Source: Bos javanicus
Taxonomy: Eukaryota > Chordata > Mammalia > Artiodactyla > Bovidae
Length of the DNA: 64,000 bases
Direction: 5' to 3'
Assembly: GCF_032452875.1 (NCBI RefSeq)
Contig: NC_083882.1
Location: forward strand, 58,047,614 to 58,111,613
Shown: piece by piece, positions 21,165 through 31,165 of the stretch
How positions within the stretch are numbered: position 1 is the first letter of the stretch
How the letters are laid out: each line of letters opens with the position of its first letter
Made by a program: the position numbers and the translations under genes
Notes under the pieces: generated by a model
What the model was told of the DNA's origin: nothing
Databases searched by the model: none
The model's input: only the letters and a program-made list of their open reading frames with translations

Positions 21165-21345
21165 AATTGCTTACATATATTACTATGTGGCAGGTCCTGT
21201 CCTTAAACACTATGCAAATATGGATCACCTTAATCCTTAGAGCACCCTATTGGGGTAGATATTATTGTTACCATTTAACAGATGAGGAACCCAAGGTCTG
21301 TCACATCAATGCACAAATCACAAAGGATACAATGAGGACAGCACA
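21165..21345 (-). repeat. MIR SINE, antisense
   Basis: 'actatgtggcaggtcctgtc', 'accttaatccttagagcac' and 'ccatttaacagatgaggaac' are MIR landmarks in reverse complement. Confidence 0.82.
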
Positions 21346-22027
21346 TTGTAGGTACTGGCAGCCCCCCCAGTGGGGCACTGGCACCTCAGGCCTGTCCAGC
21401 CACTGAAGAGCCAGGGGCATTAGTGTACCCTTTCAAGTCTCATCAAAAGGCTCTGATATAATTTTCTCAATGTCAGCCTAAGATTTAAACCTAACACCAA
21501 AATGCAAACTCTCAAGATCTCTGCCATACAACCAGAATAGTAATACCAACACTGTGATAATAATTATACTGATATTGTATGAAAATGATACAGCTTTACT
21601 AAAATGCAATGTAGAGTCTCAGAAGTTGTATGAAGTCTCTTAAGTCTCTGAGGAAAATGTTGTTATTAACCTGTTAAGTAAAAAGACAGTAAAATATCTG
21701 CCAAAGCAAGAGAACCAGAAAACTCACTCAATGGAGAGACATAGGAAAACTTCTCAAGCAGAACCTGGTTAACCTGAACGCTGTGTTCCCAGAATTTTAG
21801 CTGAGTTCTGCTTTTAAGAGGAGAAACACAACGGAACAAGCTGAATTTTTGTTTCTCTTGAACTAAAACAACAATCACAGCATCCGGAGGTCTTCTGGGT
21901 CAGAGCAAAGTCAAGGTCCAGCCTCCAGCCCCTACCACCACATGCCTGTTATGTATTAGAACAAAGAATACTTGCTCCCTGGGGCAGAGCAGAGAGCAGG
22001 CAGTAGAAAGGCATGGAATACTGGCTA
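21346..22027. other. No recognised feature
   Basis: About 680 bases. The 70-codon minus frame at 21666-21878 shows no recognisable domain. Confidence 0.45.
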
Positions 22028-22225
22028 CCAAGTACCTGTTTTGTCCTAAGAACTGGGCCAGGTATCATCCAGAATCCTTTATTGTTTCTCATAACAACCT
22101 TTTTAGGAAAGTTTTATTAACGCCATTTCACATGTGAACCCAAGGTTCAGAGAGGTAAAATAACTTGCCTAAGATCACACAGCTAATTAGAGATGAGGAT
22201 AGTATTTGAATTCAACCAAGACTAG
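22028..22225 (-). repeat. MIR SINE, antisense
   Basis: 'gaactgggccaggtatcat', 'taacttgcctaagatcaca' and 'cagctaattagag' are in MIR order, reverse complement. Confidence 0.85.
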
Positions 22226-22425
22226 CTCCAAAGACTTCCTCTTTGTAAAACCACAACCAAGAAAGGGTAGTGAAAGATATCAGCAGACCCCTGAGCTTGA
22301 GGGAAAGCTTGTTGAGGGAAAGCCCCAGAAAGGACCTTGTGCTTCTATGACAAAATGCAGACCCCAAACTCCATGTTTGTAAGAAGGGGTCAAACCACAA
22401 GTAGGCAGTGGATGATACATCCTCC
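22226..22425. other. No recognised feature
   Basis: 200 bases between a MIR and a solo LTR. The 62-codon minus frame at 22212-22400 is not recognised. Confidence 0.35.
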
Positions 22426-22846
22426 TGTTACTGGGTCACCACAGGACAGGCCAGTAATCAAGAGACAAGTTTGGGGCAAGGAATAATGACTTTATTTGGA
22501 AAAGTCAGCAAGCCAAGATGATGGGCTCATCCCCACAAAGAACCAGCTTGCCTGAGTTAGAATTTAGGTTTCTCTTATACTAAAAGAGAAGGGAGTAGTC
22601 GAACATCTCCTGGCTCCCATCAGCTCCCTAGAGGGGATGTGTTAATTTCTTCCTCCCTGCAGTCATTCACAGATGGGACTGGTCAGGATGTTTGCTGTGA
22701 GGTAAACAAATGTACTTTAGCTTAATGCTCATTACCTGGGAAGCACGGTTTCCAGAGATGGGCCATTATCCATAAATTAAGTTTATAGGCAACATCCTTT
22801 TAGTGATTAACTTGTAAAATAATACAAAAAGTTCTTCCCTATAACA
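22426..22846 (-). mobile_element. Solo LTR of a class I-like ERV
   Basis: Read on the minus strand it begins TGTTATAGGG and ends CCCAGTAACA, giving the TG...CA ends with a short inverted TGTTA/TAACA. It has a TATA-like TATAAGAGAAACC in the middle and AATAAAG about 85 bases before the 3' end: a U3-R-U5 layout of 421 bp. The flanks are CTCC and TTCC, a 4-bp TSD with one change. No internal viral sequence adjoins it, as expected after LTR-LTR recombination. Its family differs from the ERV at 6632-7423. Confidence 0.72.
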
Positions 22847-22999
22847 TTCCTAGGTGGTGGTGGGTATGAGCATGAAATAGCTAACTGGGAGACACCAGGG
22901 AATCTGTCATAGAAAGTCAGATTAGAGAGGTAGATTTTCTGAACCTGGAGAAGAAGAGAATGAGTTTCATTTGCATGTTCCCTGACTATAACCGTGCTT
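22847..22999. other. No recognised feature
   Basis: Short stretch between the solo LTR and a MIR. Confidence 0.35.
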
Positions 23000-23162
23000 A
23001 CTATGGGCAGGATACTTTCCTGCTTTTTCTCATTTCATTCTCATTATGTCCAATTCATAAGAAGAAACTGAGACCTAAATTGCTTACCTAACTAACCTAA
23101 TGTCAGAGAGTCAGTGTCGAGCCAGATACTCTGTTTCCAGAATCCAAGTTCTTAATCACTAG
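23000..23162 (-). repeat. MIR SINE, antisense
   Basis: 'tgcttactatgggcaggata' and 'ataagaagaaactgagacc' are MIR core landmarks in reverse complement. Confidence 0.75.
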
Positions 23163-23189
23163 GAACAAAAAACAAAGTTGAAATACTGA

Positions 23190-23452
23190 GATTTAACCCA
23201 TATTATTTAGTCTATTAAAAATATTGTTTTATTGCCATTACAATACTGAATTTTATTTTATTCTAGTAATAAATTTTATTAGTATTGAGTTTTATTACCA
23301 TAGTTTGAATTTTAGTACAACTATAATACTTGGCTTGTTATTAATACTGTATTATATGTATTATTTTAGTACTGTTATTTTAGTTTTATGGCAATAATTA
23401 TCATCTTTACAGCTCTAGATTTTATTATTGTTTCCATGTTTAGTGTTTTAGC
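23190..23452. repeat. Degenerate ATT/TTTTATTA-rich tract
   Basis: About 260 bases in which TTTTATT and TACTG/AGTA words recur at irregular spacing (23230-23440). It looks like an old AT-rich satellite-like or simple repeat. I see no coding signal. Confidence 0.55.
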
Positions 23453-23461
23453 AACAGTTTT

Positions 23462-23761
23462 TTTTAATTTTATTGAAGTATAGTTGATTTAAAATAGTGT
23501 GTTAATTTCTGCTGTACAGCAAAGTAATTCAGCTATACATATATATTTCTATATTCTTTTTCATATTGTTTTCCATTATGGTTTATCACAGGATATTGAA
23601 TAATATCCTATACAGTTCCCTGTGCTATACGGTAGGACCTTGTTTGCCCATCCTGTATATAATAGTTTGCATCTGCTAACCCCAAACTCCTACTCCTTCC
23701 CTCTCCTGCCTGCCTCTTCCTTGACAGCCACAAGAGTGTTCTCTATATCTGTGAATTTAAT
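23462..23761 (-). mobile_element. L1 3' end, 5'-truncated, antisense
   Basis: 300 bases of ruminant L1 3' UTR in reverse complement ('attttattgaagtatagttg', 'ctgctgtacagcaaagtaat', 'ccctgtgctata'). A 9-bp TSD, AACAGTTTT, lies at 23453-23461 and 23762-23770. Confidence 0.9.
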
Positions 23762-23770
23762 AACAGTTTT

Positions 23771-24019
23771 ATGGCCTGCGTAGAAATGGAAAATAATGAC
23801 AATAATGGCATGAAAGTCATCTCATGTTTGCTTATATCAAATGAAGAATGAGTAAATCTAGCACCAGCATCAATGCTGCAATTTGGTTTACCCAACACCT
23901 GTTCAAAAGCCTTTCCCAAGTGCCTCCCTAAACAATCATTGCAAAAGTGGAAAGAACTACATTTCCCAGAACTCTTTGCAGCTCGGGTACTCACATGACT
24001 TTTAGTCAATGAAGAAATA
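23771..24019. other. Unclassified, possible old LTR or DNA repeat
   Basis: The 'ctacatttcccagaactctt' style block at 23960-23985 and the sequence after the MITE (24101-24330) look like two halves of one old interspersed element. I cannot name it with confidence. Confidence 0.35.
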
Positions 24020-24100
24020 TTGGGTTGGCCAAAAACTTCATTCAGGTTTTACCCTAAGAGCTTATGGGAAAACTAGAACTAACTTTTTTGTCAACCCAAA
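24020..24100. mobile_element. Mariner-type MITE, 81 bp
   Basis: Near-palindromic: TTGGGTTGGCCAAAAAC at left pairs with a GTTGACAAAAAAGTT-type right end (TTGTCAACCCAA on the plus strand). The left flank is TA (24018-24019), as expected for Tc1/mariner insertion, but the right-hand TA has mutated to AA. It matches ruminant short mariner derivatives that consist of little more than the two terminal inverted repeats. Confidence 0.9.
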
Positions 24101-24330
24101 ACATCCACTCAATCCTTGGAAAGCAAAAGTGACGCGAGATAGAGGAATATGTTGTAGTGGTCACACTCCATGAGATCAGATCTGAAGCACTTGGTCCTTC
24201 TGGGTAGCTATAACTAAAGTTCTGGCACCTCAGGTGATTAAGAGCCAGACATCATTAGCAATGGTATTTCTTCTAGATGACTTCATATTGCAGCTAGAAG
24301 TTTCTCCATGCTGTGTTCTTCCAGTTGTGT
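24101..24330. other. Unclassified, possible continuation of old repeat
   Basis: See the entry ending at 24019. No coding potential is visible. Confidence 0.3.
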
Positions 24331-25149
24331 AAAATCAAAATAAATTTCCTGGCCTTCATTAACATGTAATAAACCTGTTAATGTCCTATAACAAAACCCA
24401 TTCCTGAAGTGAATTCTGTTATTTATTTATTTATTACTAAGAATATTCATTAATATATAACACTCCACTCACTGATAGACTTTTGAACTTTTGAAGTGAG
24501 AAAGGATATTTAGAGGTTAATAAATTTGAACTATTTCCTACTGTGAGAGAACTTCTTAGAGTAATCTTGACATTCAGCCTTCTTTTTATCCCTTCTAGGA
24601 AAGGGGGATTCACTTTGGCTGTTTGAAATCCTTTGCAGTCCACAATGCTCTCATCTGGCATGCCCTAAAATGTCTTCCGTAGGAAAGCATTTGTATATAT
24701 GCACTTAGGATTATGTGGTTAGATACATTTGGAGAATAAATGCTAAGCTAAATAGTTACATAGCTTATTGCAGAATTTCTCAGAGCCTTTCATATACCAA
24801 TATTCATAGACAATCTTCAAGAAGTAGTAAGCTATGCAATTATTTTCCAAACATTTGATGAAACATTTTTCTTTTGTGATGAATCTCCAAGAATTTCTGT
24901 CACACGAGATGACTTTCATGATACTTGCCTTAAATTAGTGGATCACCAGAAGAATAGGAATTTCAACTTCAGAATAGATGAGTGAAGAGGTTTGGAAACC
25001 AAAGATCATTTGGCCCCCTAAGATAACATTACAGAAAAGCCACCAACTTACCAATCTTGAGATCAATACTTTTTTTCCAAGAGCCCCAACTCAAAAGGAA
25101 CCCTGCTGTGTGATCTGAGTTGCTGCCTCTCTTCTGGTGTTCCAGGTTA
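24331..25149. other. No recognised feature
   Basis: About 820 bases of AT-rich sequence. A short TTTA repeat lies at 24420-24436. The 74-codon minus frame at 24437-24661 is not recognised. Confidence 0.45.
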
Positions 25150-25520
25150 TCTACTGATATATCACAGATCATCCTGACTCTTAGTGTTATAAAAATAGTA
25201 GAGAGAGTTCCTACACACCCATCACCCAAGGTTCCCTAATATTAACTTCCTATACAACCTGAATACATGACCACAGTTAACTAATTTGGTATAATTCTTA
25301 TTGACTAAACTGCAGACACTATTAAACTTCACCAGCTGATCTACTAACAATTTTTTTCTACCCAAAGATCCTAGCCAAGATCCCACATTATGTTTAGCTG
25401 TAATTTTCCCTTAGTCTCTTCCAGTGTGTAACAGTTTATCAGCTTTGTCTTTCACGGTCTTGGCACACTTCTGACAAGTACTAGTCAGCTATTTTGTAGA
25501 CCAGTTTTCTCATAATTGGA
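25150..25520 (-). mobile_element. Old L1M-related fragment
   Basis: 'gagttcctacacacccatca', 'actaaactgcagacactatt', 'gatcccacattatgtttag' and 'cagtgtgtaacagtttatca' form a well-known block of mammal-wide L1M-type interspersed sequence. Orientation is inferred. Confidence 0.5.
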
Positions 25521-26504
25521 TAGAGATTAGGGTCAAACTACTCACCTGATACCTGGCTTCTAAGAGGAAAGAGAGAAGTTACCTGTCCTCTTAAATCCTG
25601 CCAAGCATTACATCACTGCATTCTATTGGTCAAAGCAAGGCATAAGTCCCACCCAGATGCAAGGGGGAGGGGCTGGACATGAGGTGCCAACTGCCCTACA
25701 GCCATAAAAGAAATAGACGGTGGCTGTCTTTGAAGACCATCTATCACAACAGGATTTTGAAAAACATTTTAAAAATCCACTTAGCAAGACACATGAAAGC
25801 TGGGAATTTTCCACTGTCACACTGAACATCTTTAATTATATGAAACCTGTTTAAAATAGGGCTAGTAGTAACTGCTCCGTATACTTTATGGGGTGTGGCA
25901 GCCATGGAGGATTGCTAAGATCATCCTTGAAAAAGAAAAACTTCACGTAGTAGTACAGTTAGCCAATAGATTCCAGCAGCCGCACTTTGGGCATTTGTGA
26001 TAGCAATTCATGCCAGGGCCACACCCTCCCCAGGCAGCTTTTAGCCAGTGACTGAGTACAGCAGTGAGCTAGAGCCAGGCCATCTCTGCTTGTCACAGGA
26101 TTTCTCCAAGGAGATCCTCCTCAGCTCACAGATGCATTTTTTTTTCCACATCATAACACCCACCCTCTGAGATTGGATTGCATCTGATAATCATTCTAGA
26201 ACAGACAACAGTTGTTAACTAATTGCTTTGGCCTTGCATGCACAAACTTGAAAAGCCGCAGTTTCAAAACTGTCAGAATGGGTGTTAGTTTGGAAGAAAA
26301 TCCCAGAAACAACTGTAGGCCACCCTTTTAACCTCTAGGCACCAAATGCTGTGAGAGGGGATGAATCAGAGGCGCTCAGCAACATTTCCCAAGTAGGAAG
26401 CAAAAGACGGCTAATCCCATGGACTCACAAATCCAGCTGAAGAGCCCAGTTTGGATGGCTTTCAGCTCAGCCATGAATTCTTTTATGAAACACTGTATCA
26501 CTAA
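25521..26504. other. No clear feature
   Basis: About 980 bases. 25620-25680 (tattggtcaaagcaaggca, agatgcaagggggagg) resembles an old interspersed repeat I cannot name. Nothing looks genic. Confidence 0.4.
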
Positions 26505-26513
26505 GGCTCTTGA

Positions 26514-26694
26514 AAGTGAAAGTCAGTCAGTCCTGTCTGACTCTTTGTGACCCCAGGGACTATACAGTCTGTGGAATTCTCCAGGCCAGAATCTTGGAGT
26601 GGGTAGCCCTTCCCTTCTCCAGGAGATCTTTCCAACCCAGGTCTCCCGCATTGCAAGCAGATTCTTTACCAGCTGAGCCGCAAGGGAAGCCCAT
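26514..26694 (-). mobile_element. Bov-tA SINE, antisense
   Basis: AAGTGAAAGTCAGTCAGTCC to GAGCCGCAAGGGAAGCCC. A 9-bp TSD, GGCTCTTGA, lies at 26505-26513 and 26695-26703. Confidence 0.95.
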
Positions 26695-26703
26695 GGCTCT
26701 TGA

Positions 26704-27114
26704 TCATACTGGAAAAGTTTGACATCCATGCCTCTGAATCAAAACAACTTTCAGGAAAATCTAACAGTAAGTTTCAAGAATACTGAAAACAAACTATTTC
26801 ACATATATTTTTATTTGGTTATATTTGATAGAGCACTGTATAATAACATTTTTATATGTTCTTTCAAACAGCATTAAAACCATAGTGCTAAAACTTTATG
26901 TTGAAGTTCGACTGGCAGTGTTTTTCCCTTCTTAAGGTTACTTATTTCATCTAGTTTGAGACACAATTCATTTTTAAGATATAAAATAAGGGCACATTTT
27001 AAAAATGAGTGGTGCCTCAAAGTAGATGAAATACAGTAGAACCACTTGATTCTCTTCCTTTTTCTTGATTCTCTTACTTTCTTCCTAGAACATTTTTTTC
27101 TTTCTTTGCCCAAT
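26704..27114. other. No recognised feature
   Basis: About 410 bases, AT-rich. The 79-codon minus frame at 26874-27113 is low-complexity and unrecognised. Confidence 0.4.
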
Positions 27115-27299
27115 TACTCTTACCCATCCTCTGAGTTTTGGCTTAATTATCACTTCCAAGAAGTCTTCCTTAACCCGCCTACCCCTACCCTCAGACTACG
27201 TGAGTACCCCTGCTGTGTGTCTCCACAGCACCCCATACTCCACTTTACATACTCATCCTTTATTCGAGCGGTTTGTATGGTTTTCTATCTCCTTCACAG
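27115..27299 (+). mobile_element. L2 LINE 3' end, left part
   Basis: 'aattatcacttccaagaagt' and 'cttccttaacccgcc' correspond to the L2 'cacctcctcagagaggccttccctgacc' block. Split by a Bov-tA. Confidence 0.8.
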
Positions 27300-27522
27300 G
27301 GGGCTTCCCTGGTGGCTCAGACCATAAAGCATCTGCCTGCAATGTGGGAGACCCGGCTTCGATCCCTGGGTCGGGAAGATCCCCTAGAGAAAGAAATGGC
27401 AACACACTCCAGTACTCTTGCCTGGAAAATTCCATGGACTGAGGAGCCTGGTAGGTTACAGTCCATGAGGTCGCAAAGAGTCAGACACGACTGAGCAACT
27501 TCACTTTCTTTTCTTTCTTTCT
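27300..27522 (+). mobile_element. Bov-tA SINE with (TTTC)n tail
   Basis: GGGCTTCCCTGGTGGCTCAG to GACACGACTGAGCAACTTC, then a TTTC-rich tail (27501-27522). A 7-bp TSD, TTCACAG, lies at 27293-27299 and 27523-27529. It sits inside an L2. Confidence 0.95.
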
Positions 27523-27529
27523 TTCACAG

Positions 27530-27640
27530 ACTATAAACTCCTTGAAAACAGGAGACTCCTCTGTCTTGCTCACAGGATGCCCTGCATAGCTGGCACTCAA
27601 TAAAGATTCATTCAACAAAGAATAAATTATCAAATGAATA
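27530..27640 (+). mobile_element. L2 LINE 3' end, right part
   Basis: 'actataaactccttgaaaac', 'ctctgtcttgctcacaggat' and 'ctggcactcaataaagattc' are the terminal L2 blocks. Confidence 0.85.
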
Positions 27641-27694
27641 AGTGTCTCCATTGCAAGCATATAAATAAGCTCAATCTATTTTGAATGGTGAAGC

Positions 27695-27795
27695 AATAAG
27701 AATTTTATCTCACAGATGAGGAAACTGAGGCACAGCGAGTATGAGGCTAGTTAATGAGAGAGGCAAAGCTAAAATGTCTTAAGGTTCCACACAAT
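27695..27795 (-). repeat. MIR SINE fragment, antisense
   Basis: 'cacagatgaggaaactgagg' and 'cacagcgagtatgaggctag' are the MIR core in reverse complement. Confidence 0.75.
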
Positions 27796-27799
27796 AATA

Positions 27800-27978
27800 G
27801 GGATCTCTGACATTTATTGGGTATTTACTGTGTGCCTGGCACAGTTCTGACCTCTGTGTATGTATAATTTCACTTAATTCTCATAGTCACTCAGGGTTAG
27901 GTGGATGTTGTTAGTATTCCCACTTTATGAAAAGGGAAATGAGAGTGCAAAGAGGTAAAAATTTCCTAAGATAATGGT
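27800..27978 (-). repeat. MIR SINE, antisense, left part
   Basis: 'tttattgggtatttactgtg', 'tgcctggcacagttctgacc' and 'cttaattctcatagtcactc' are in order. It is split by a Bov-tA and resumes at 28189. Confidence 0.85.
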
Positions 27979-28188
27979 GGCTTCCCTGGAGCTCAGATGG
28001 TAAAGACTCTGCTTACAATGCAGGAGACCGGGGTTCGATCCCTGGGTTGGGAAGATCCCATGGAGAAGGAAATGGCAACCCACTCAAGTATTCTTGCCTG
28101 GAGAATCCTATGGACAGAGAAGCCTAGCAGGCTACAATCCATGGATTCACATATGAGTCAGACATGACTTGGTAACTAACACATACAA
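27979..28188 (+). mobile_element. Bov-tA SINE
   Basis: GGCTTCCCTGGAGCTCAGAT to GACATGACTTGGTAACTAAC. Retains a consensus-like Pol III B box, GGTTCGATCC, near 28031-28042. Inserted into a MIR. Confidence 0.94.
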
Positions 28189-28262
28189 GAGAGCTAATAA
28201 TTGGTGCAGTTGAGATACAAACCAAGGCAGACTCCCAGAAGTTCTACCCTCAGTCACAACAT
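28189..28262 (-). repeat. MIR SINE, antisense, right part
   Basis: 'gagagctaataattggtgca' then 'gagatacaaaccaaggcaga' continue the MIR after the Bov-tA. Confidence 0.65.
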
Positions 28263-28469
28263 TAGAAACCAGGTAAACTGCATCAAAATATTTAGCAATA
28301 GTAAATACTATTAGGTACTAGCAGATGACTTCTTAAGAACATGGTTTCAAGCTGATCCGGGACAAATTGCTTTATCTCAGTGGATATAGATACTAACAAA
28401 AACAGAATTAATTCTAGTAGGGTTAAAAAGTCACTTTAATACAAGTTAGGAGCCCTCAATTCTTTATAC

Positions 28470-28565
28470 ACAGCCAACTCTTCAAGTGGCTATATAATCC
28501 TGGGTGAATCACTTAACTTCTCTGAAACTCAGTTTCTTCTCTACTTAAAAAAAGTAGGGTAAAGC
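28470..28565 (+). repeat. MIR SINE fragment
   Basis: 'cctgggtgaatcacttaact' and 'tctctgaaactcagtttctt' are the MIR core, sense. Confidence 0.8.
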
Positions 28566-29334
28566 AACTGAACCCACAAATCCTCTGATGGGGTTCATCA
28601 CTTTATCTCAAAACAATTAACAGGTACACCAAATGGGAGAGATCAGCAGTGGTTATCATCCTATGCCAAATATTGAATTCGAGGATGTAACTTAAACTCC
28701 AGTGTTTGTTCTACAGAATTCAAATAATGTTTGGCAAGGTGAAGGGCTCTTGATCCTCTACCTGAAAGCATAGGTTTTCACATTTCAGCCATGGATTTCT
28801 ATTCCTTTCCTGCTATAACAATGTTTGCATTAGTAGGGAGAGGGAAGCCCAGACTTGTGTTGACAGAGTTCAACTGTTGGGGAAAAGTACATACCTGGAG
28901 GGAGAACAGTGTTTAACAAGAAACAAGGCATCAGTCTCCACCTGACTCATTCCAAGCTGGGCCTCCCTCTGCTGTCGCTTTGTTCCAGCACTAGATCAGA
29001 GGTTCATGTGGAAACTTGTTGAAAACAAGCACTATCAAAAACTGCAGCCCAGCTCTGCTGCAGAGGAAAACAAGATTCTAGCCAGATGAGTGTGGGAGCC
29101 AAGGCTACTGGGAAGAGCTGGAGATACTTCCAGGGCTCCAGGGAGAAACAGGCCCTCACTCTTCAGTGTCACAGGACTGCCGAAACTATTTATTTATCCA
29201 AACCTTTGGGGAATGCTTTTCCAATAGGCCCTGGAATCCTTTTTCTTTTCTTGACTTGGTAAGAAGTTAAAGGTCATAATAAGTTATTCTCAAGCTTTGC
29301 CTTCAAAGCTAGATTCTTATGTCAAGACATCCAG
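28566..29334. other. No recognised feature
   Basis: About 770 bases without a nameable element or gene. Confidence 0.45.
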
Positions 29335-29490
29335 TATTTTCAGGCTTCATGATTGTACTTTGACCAAGATGAATATGGGTGAATTTCTCAACTTCTCAAA
29401 GGTTTAGTTTCCTTACCGAGCAAATGAAAATAATAATGCCCACAATTTGAAGATTAAATGAGATTAGAAAGTGTCCCTAACATATAGTGT
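29335..29490 (+). repeat. MIR SINE
   Basis: 'gggtgaatttctcaacttct', 'ccttaccgagcaaatgaaaa' and 'gaagattaaatgagattaga' are in MIR sense order. Confidence 0.75.
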
Positions 29491-29535
29491 ACTTAACAGA
29501 GGGAGCTCCTTTATGATTCCTTTCATGAAGGGTAT

Positions 29536-29738
29536 GCGTGTGCTCACTCACTCAGTCATGCTGGACTCTTTCCCACCCACCAGGCTCCTCTGCCATGGGA
29601 TTATCCCATCAAGAATACTGGAATGGGTTGCCATTTCCTCCTCCAGGGGATCTTCCCAACTCAAGCACTGAACCTGTGTCTCCTGCGTCTCCTGAATTGG
29701 CAGGTAGATTCTTTATCACTGAGCCACCTTTATACACA
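29536..29738 (-). mobile_element. Bov-tA SINE, antisense
   Basis: Reverse-complement Bov-tA whose head ends GAGCCACC then diverges. A 14-bp TSD with one mismatch (TTCATGAAGGGTAT / TTCATAAAGGGTAT) lies at 29522-29535 and 29739-29752. Confidence 0.93.
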
Positions 29739-29759
29739 TTCATAAAGGGTATCCCAAGA

Positions 29760-29825
29760 TCAAGAAAAAAAAAAAAGAAGAAGATTAAGATCAAAAAAAA
29801 AAAAATCCCAAGAAAAAAAAATTTT
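29760..29825 (+). repeat. A-rich / AAG-rich low complexity
   Basis: Three A-runs (29765-29776, 29795-29807, 29813-29821) separated by short repeated TCAAG/ATCCCAAG words, next to the T-rich tail of the CHR SINE. Confidence 0.85.
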
Positions 29826-30101
29826 TTTTTTCATTTATTGTCCACACTGGGTTTTTGTGTAAGGACAGACGTTCTCTAGTTGCCGCCAGTGGGGGCTGCA
29901 CTTCGTTACGGGGCACAGGCTGCTCACTGCAGCGGTTTTCCTTGCTGTGGAGCACGGGCTCCAGGGTGCGCAGGCTTCAGTCGTTGCAGCACGTGGGCTT
30001 AGTTGCCTCGCAGCATGAGGAACCTTCCTGGACTAGAGATCGAACCCGTGTCCCCTGCACTGGCAGGTGGATTCCTAACTATTGGACCACCAGGGAAGTC
30101 A
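29826..30101 (-). mobile_element. CHR-type tRNA SINE, antisense, near full length
   Basis: 'gttctctagttgccgccagt', 'gagcacgggctccaggg', 'gcagcacgtgggcttagt', 'gagatcgaacccgtgtcccc' and 'ccaccagggaagtc' are in the reverse-complement order of a full CHR SINE. Confidence 0.92.
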
Positions 30102-30410
30102 TCAATCATTTTTTTAATCCTCTAAAACCAACCAAACTTGGGAAAGCAGCCCTTCTACTTAGAGATTTTCTAGAAGATCTTTTTTGGTAGTTTACAACAA
30201 TTATTCTTTGCATAAGTAGAACTGGAAAAAAAAAAAGTTGGGATAAATGTATAGAGAGATAGATAAATTGTATTTCCAATTTGTATTTATTCAACAAACA
30301 TTTAAAAGCACCAGACTTGGAGTAGGATAATAATTGCTTCCTTTTTAAAGAACTTTTAGCTTACAATGATTTGTCACAAACATTTATTCATTTGAAATTC
30401 CATCATACTT
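30102..30410. other. No recognised feature
   Basis: About 310 bases, AT-rich, with a short GATA run at 30257-30266. Confidence 0.4.
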
Positions 30411-30761
30411 GTTTTTTTATTGAGTATAGTTGATGTACAGTATTATATAAATTACAGGTATACAATATAGTGATTCACAATTGTTAAAGTTTATATTCCA
30501 TCTATAGTTATCATAAAATATTGGCTATCTTCTCTGTGTAGTGTGATATATCTTTGTAGCTTATTTTATACATAATGGTTTGTCCCTTTTAATCCCCCAC
30601 CTCTAGATATGGCCCCTCCTCTTTTCCTCTCCCCACTGGTAACCATTAGTTTATGCTCTATATCTGTGGCTGTTTTTTGTTATATTCACTATTTATTGTA
30701 TGTTTTAGGTTCCACATATAAGTGAAATCATACAATATTTATCTCTCTCTGTCTGACTTAT
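30411..30761 (-). mobile_element. L1 3' end, antisense (part of inverted L1)
   Basis: 'tttttattgagtatagttga' to 'ctctctgtctgactta' is an L1 3' UTR in reverse complement. It abuts the sense-oriented L1 ORF2 piece at 30762. Confidence 0.85.
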
Positions 30762-30876
30762 GTGGAAAGATACAGCATATTTTTGGATTAGAAGGTTAAT
30801 ATTGTTAAATACTACCCAAGGCAATCTACCACTCAATGCAATCCCCATCAAAACACCAATAGCATTTTTCATAGGT
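30762..30876 (+). mobile_element. L1 ORF2 piece, sense (inverted 5' part)
   Basis: 'ggttaatattgttaaatact', 'acccaaggcaatctacc' and 'caatgcaatccccatcaaaa' are a conserved ORF2 segment from well upstream of the 3' UTR, in opposite orientation to its neighbour. Confidence 0.85.
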
Positions 30877-30934
30877 AAAGACATTTACTCATCTATTAGA
30901 GGTAAGAGTGAAGTTATAGCAGTCAAGTGAGTGC

Positions 30935-31165
30935 TAGAAGATCATAGTCTTTAATATCAGATAAACCTCAATTTGAGAATTGGATCTGATACCAGTTCTG
31001 TATCCCCCTGAGCAAGTTCCCTTTCTGCACCTCATCTGTGAAATGGGAATAATATGCCTATTTTGTAGGGTTATTGTGAGGATCAGATAAAATACTACAT
31101 AGAAGGTATGATTACACACACTGTGTGGCATATAGCTTAGCAGACTATCAGTATTATCATGGCCT
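30935..31165 (+). repeat. MIR SINE
   Basis: 'cctgagcaagttccctttct', 'catctgtgaaatgggaataa', 'gtagggttattgtgaggatc' and 'tgtgtggcatatagcttagc' are in full sense order. Confidence 0.88.

Noticed and set aside
24020..24100. Stem-loop RNA or microRNA precursor
   Set aside because: The palindrome is the terminal inverted repeat pair of a mariner MITE; no evidence for processing.
28030..28045. tRNA gene at a preserved B box
   Set aside because: The B box belongs to the tRNA-derived head of a Bov-tA SINE; no complete cloverleaf or anticodon arm is present.
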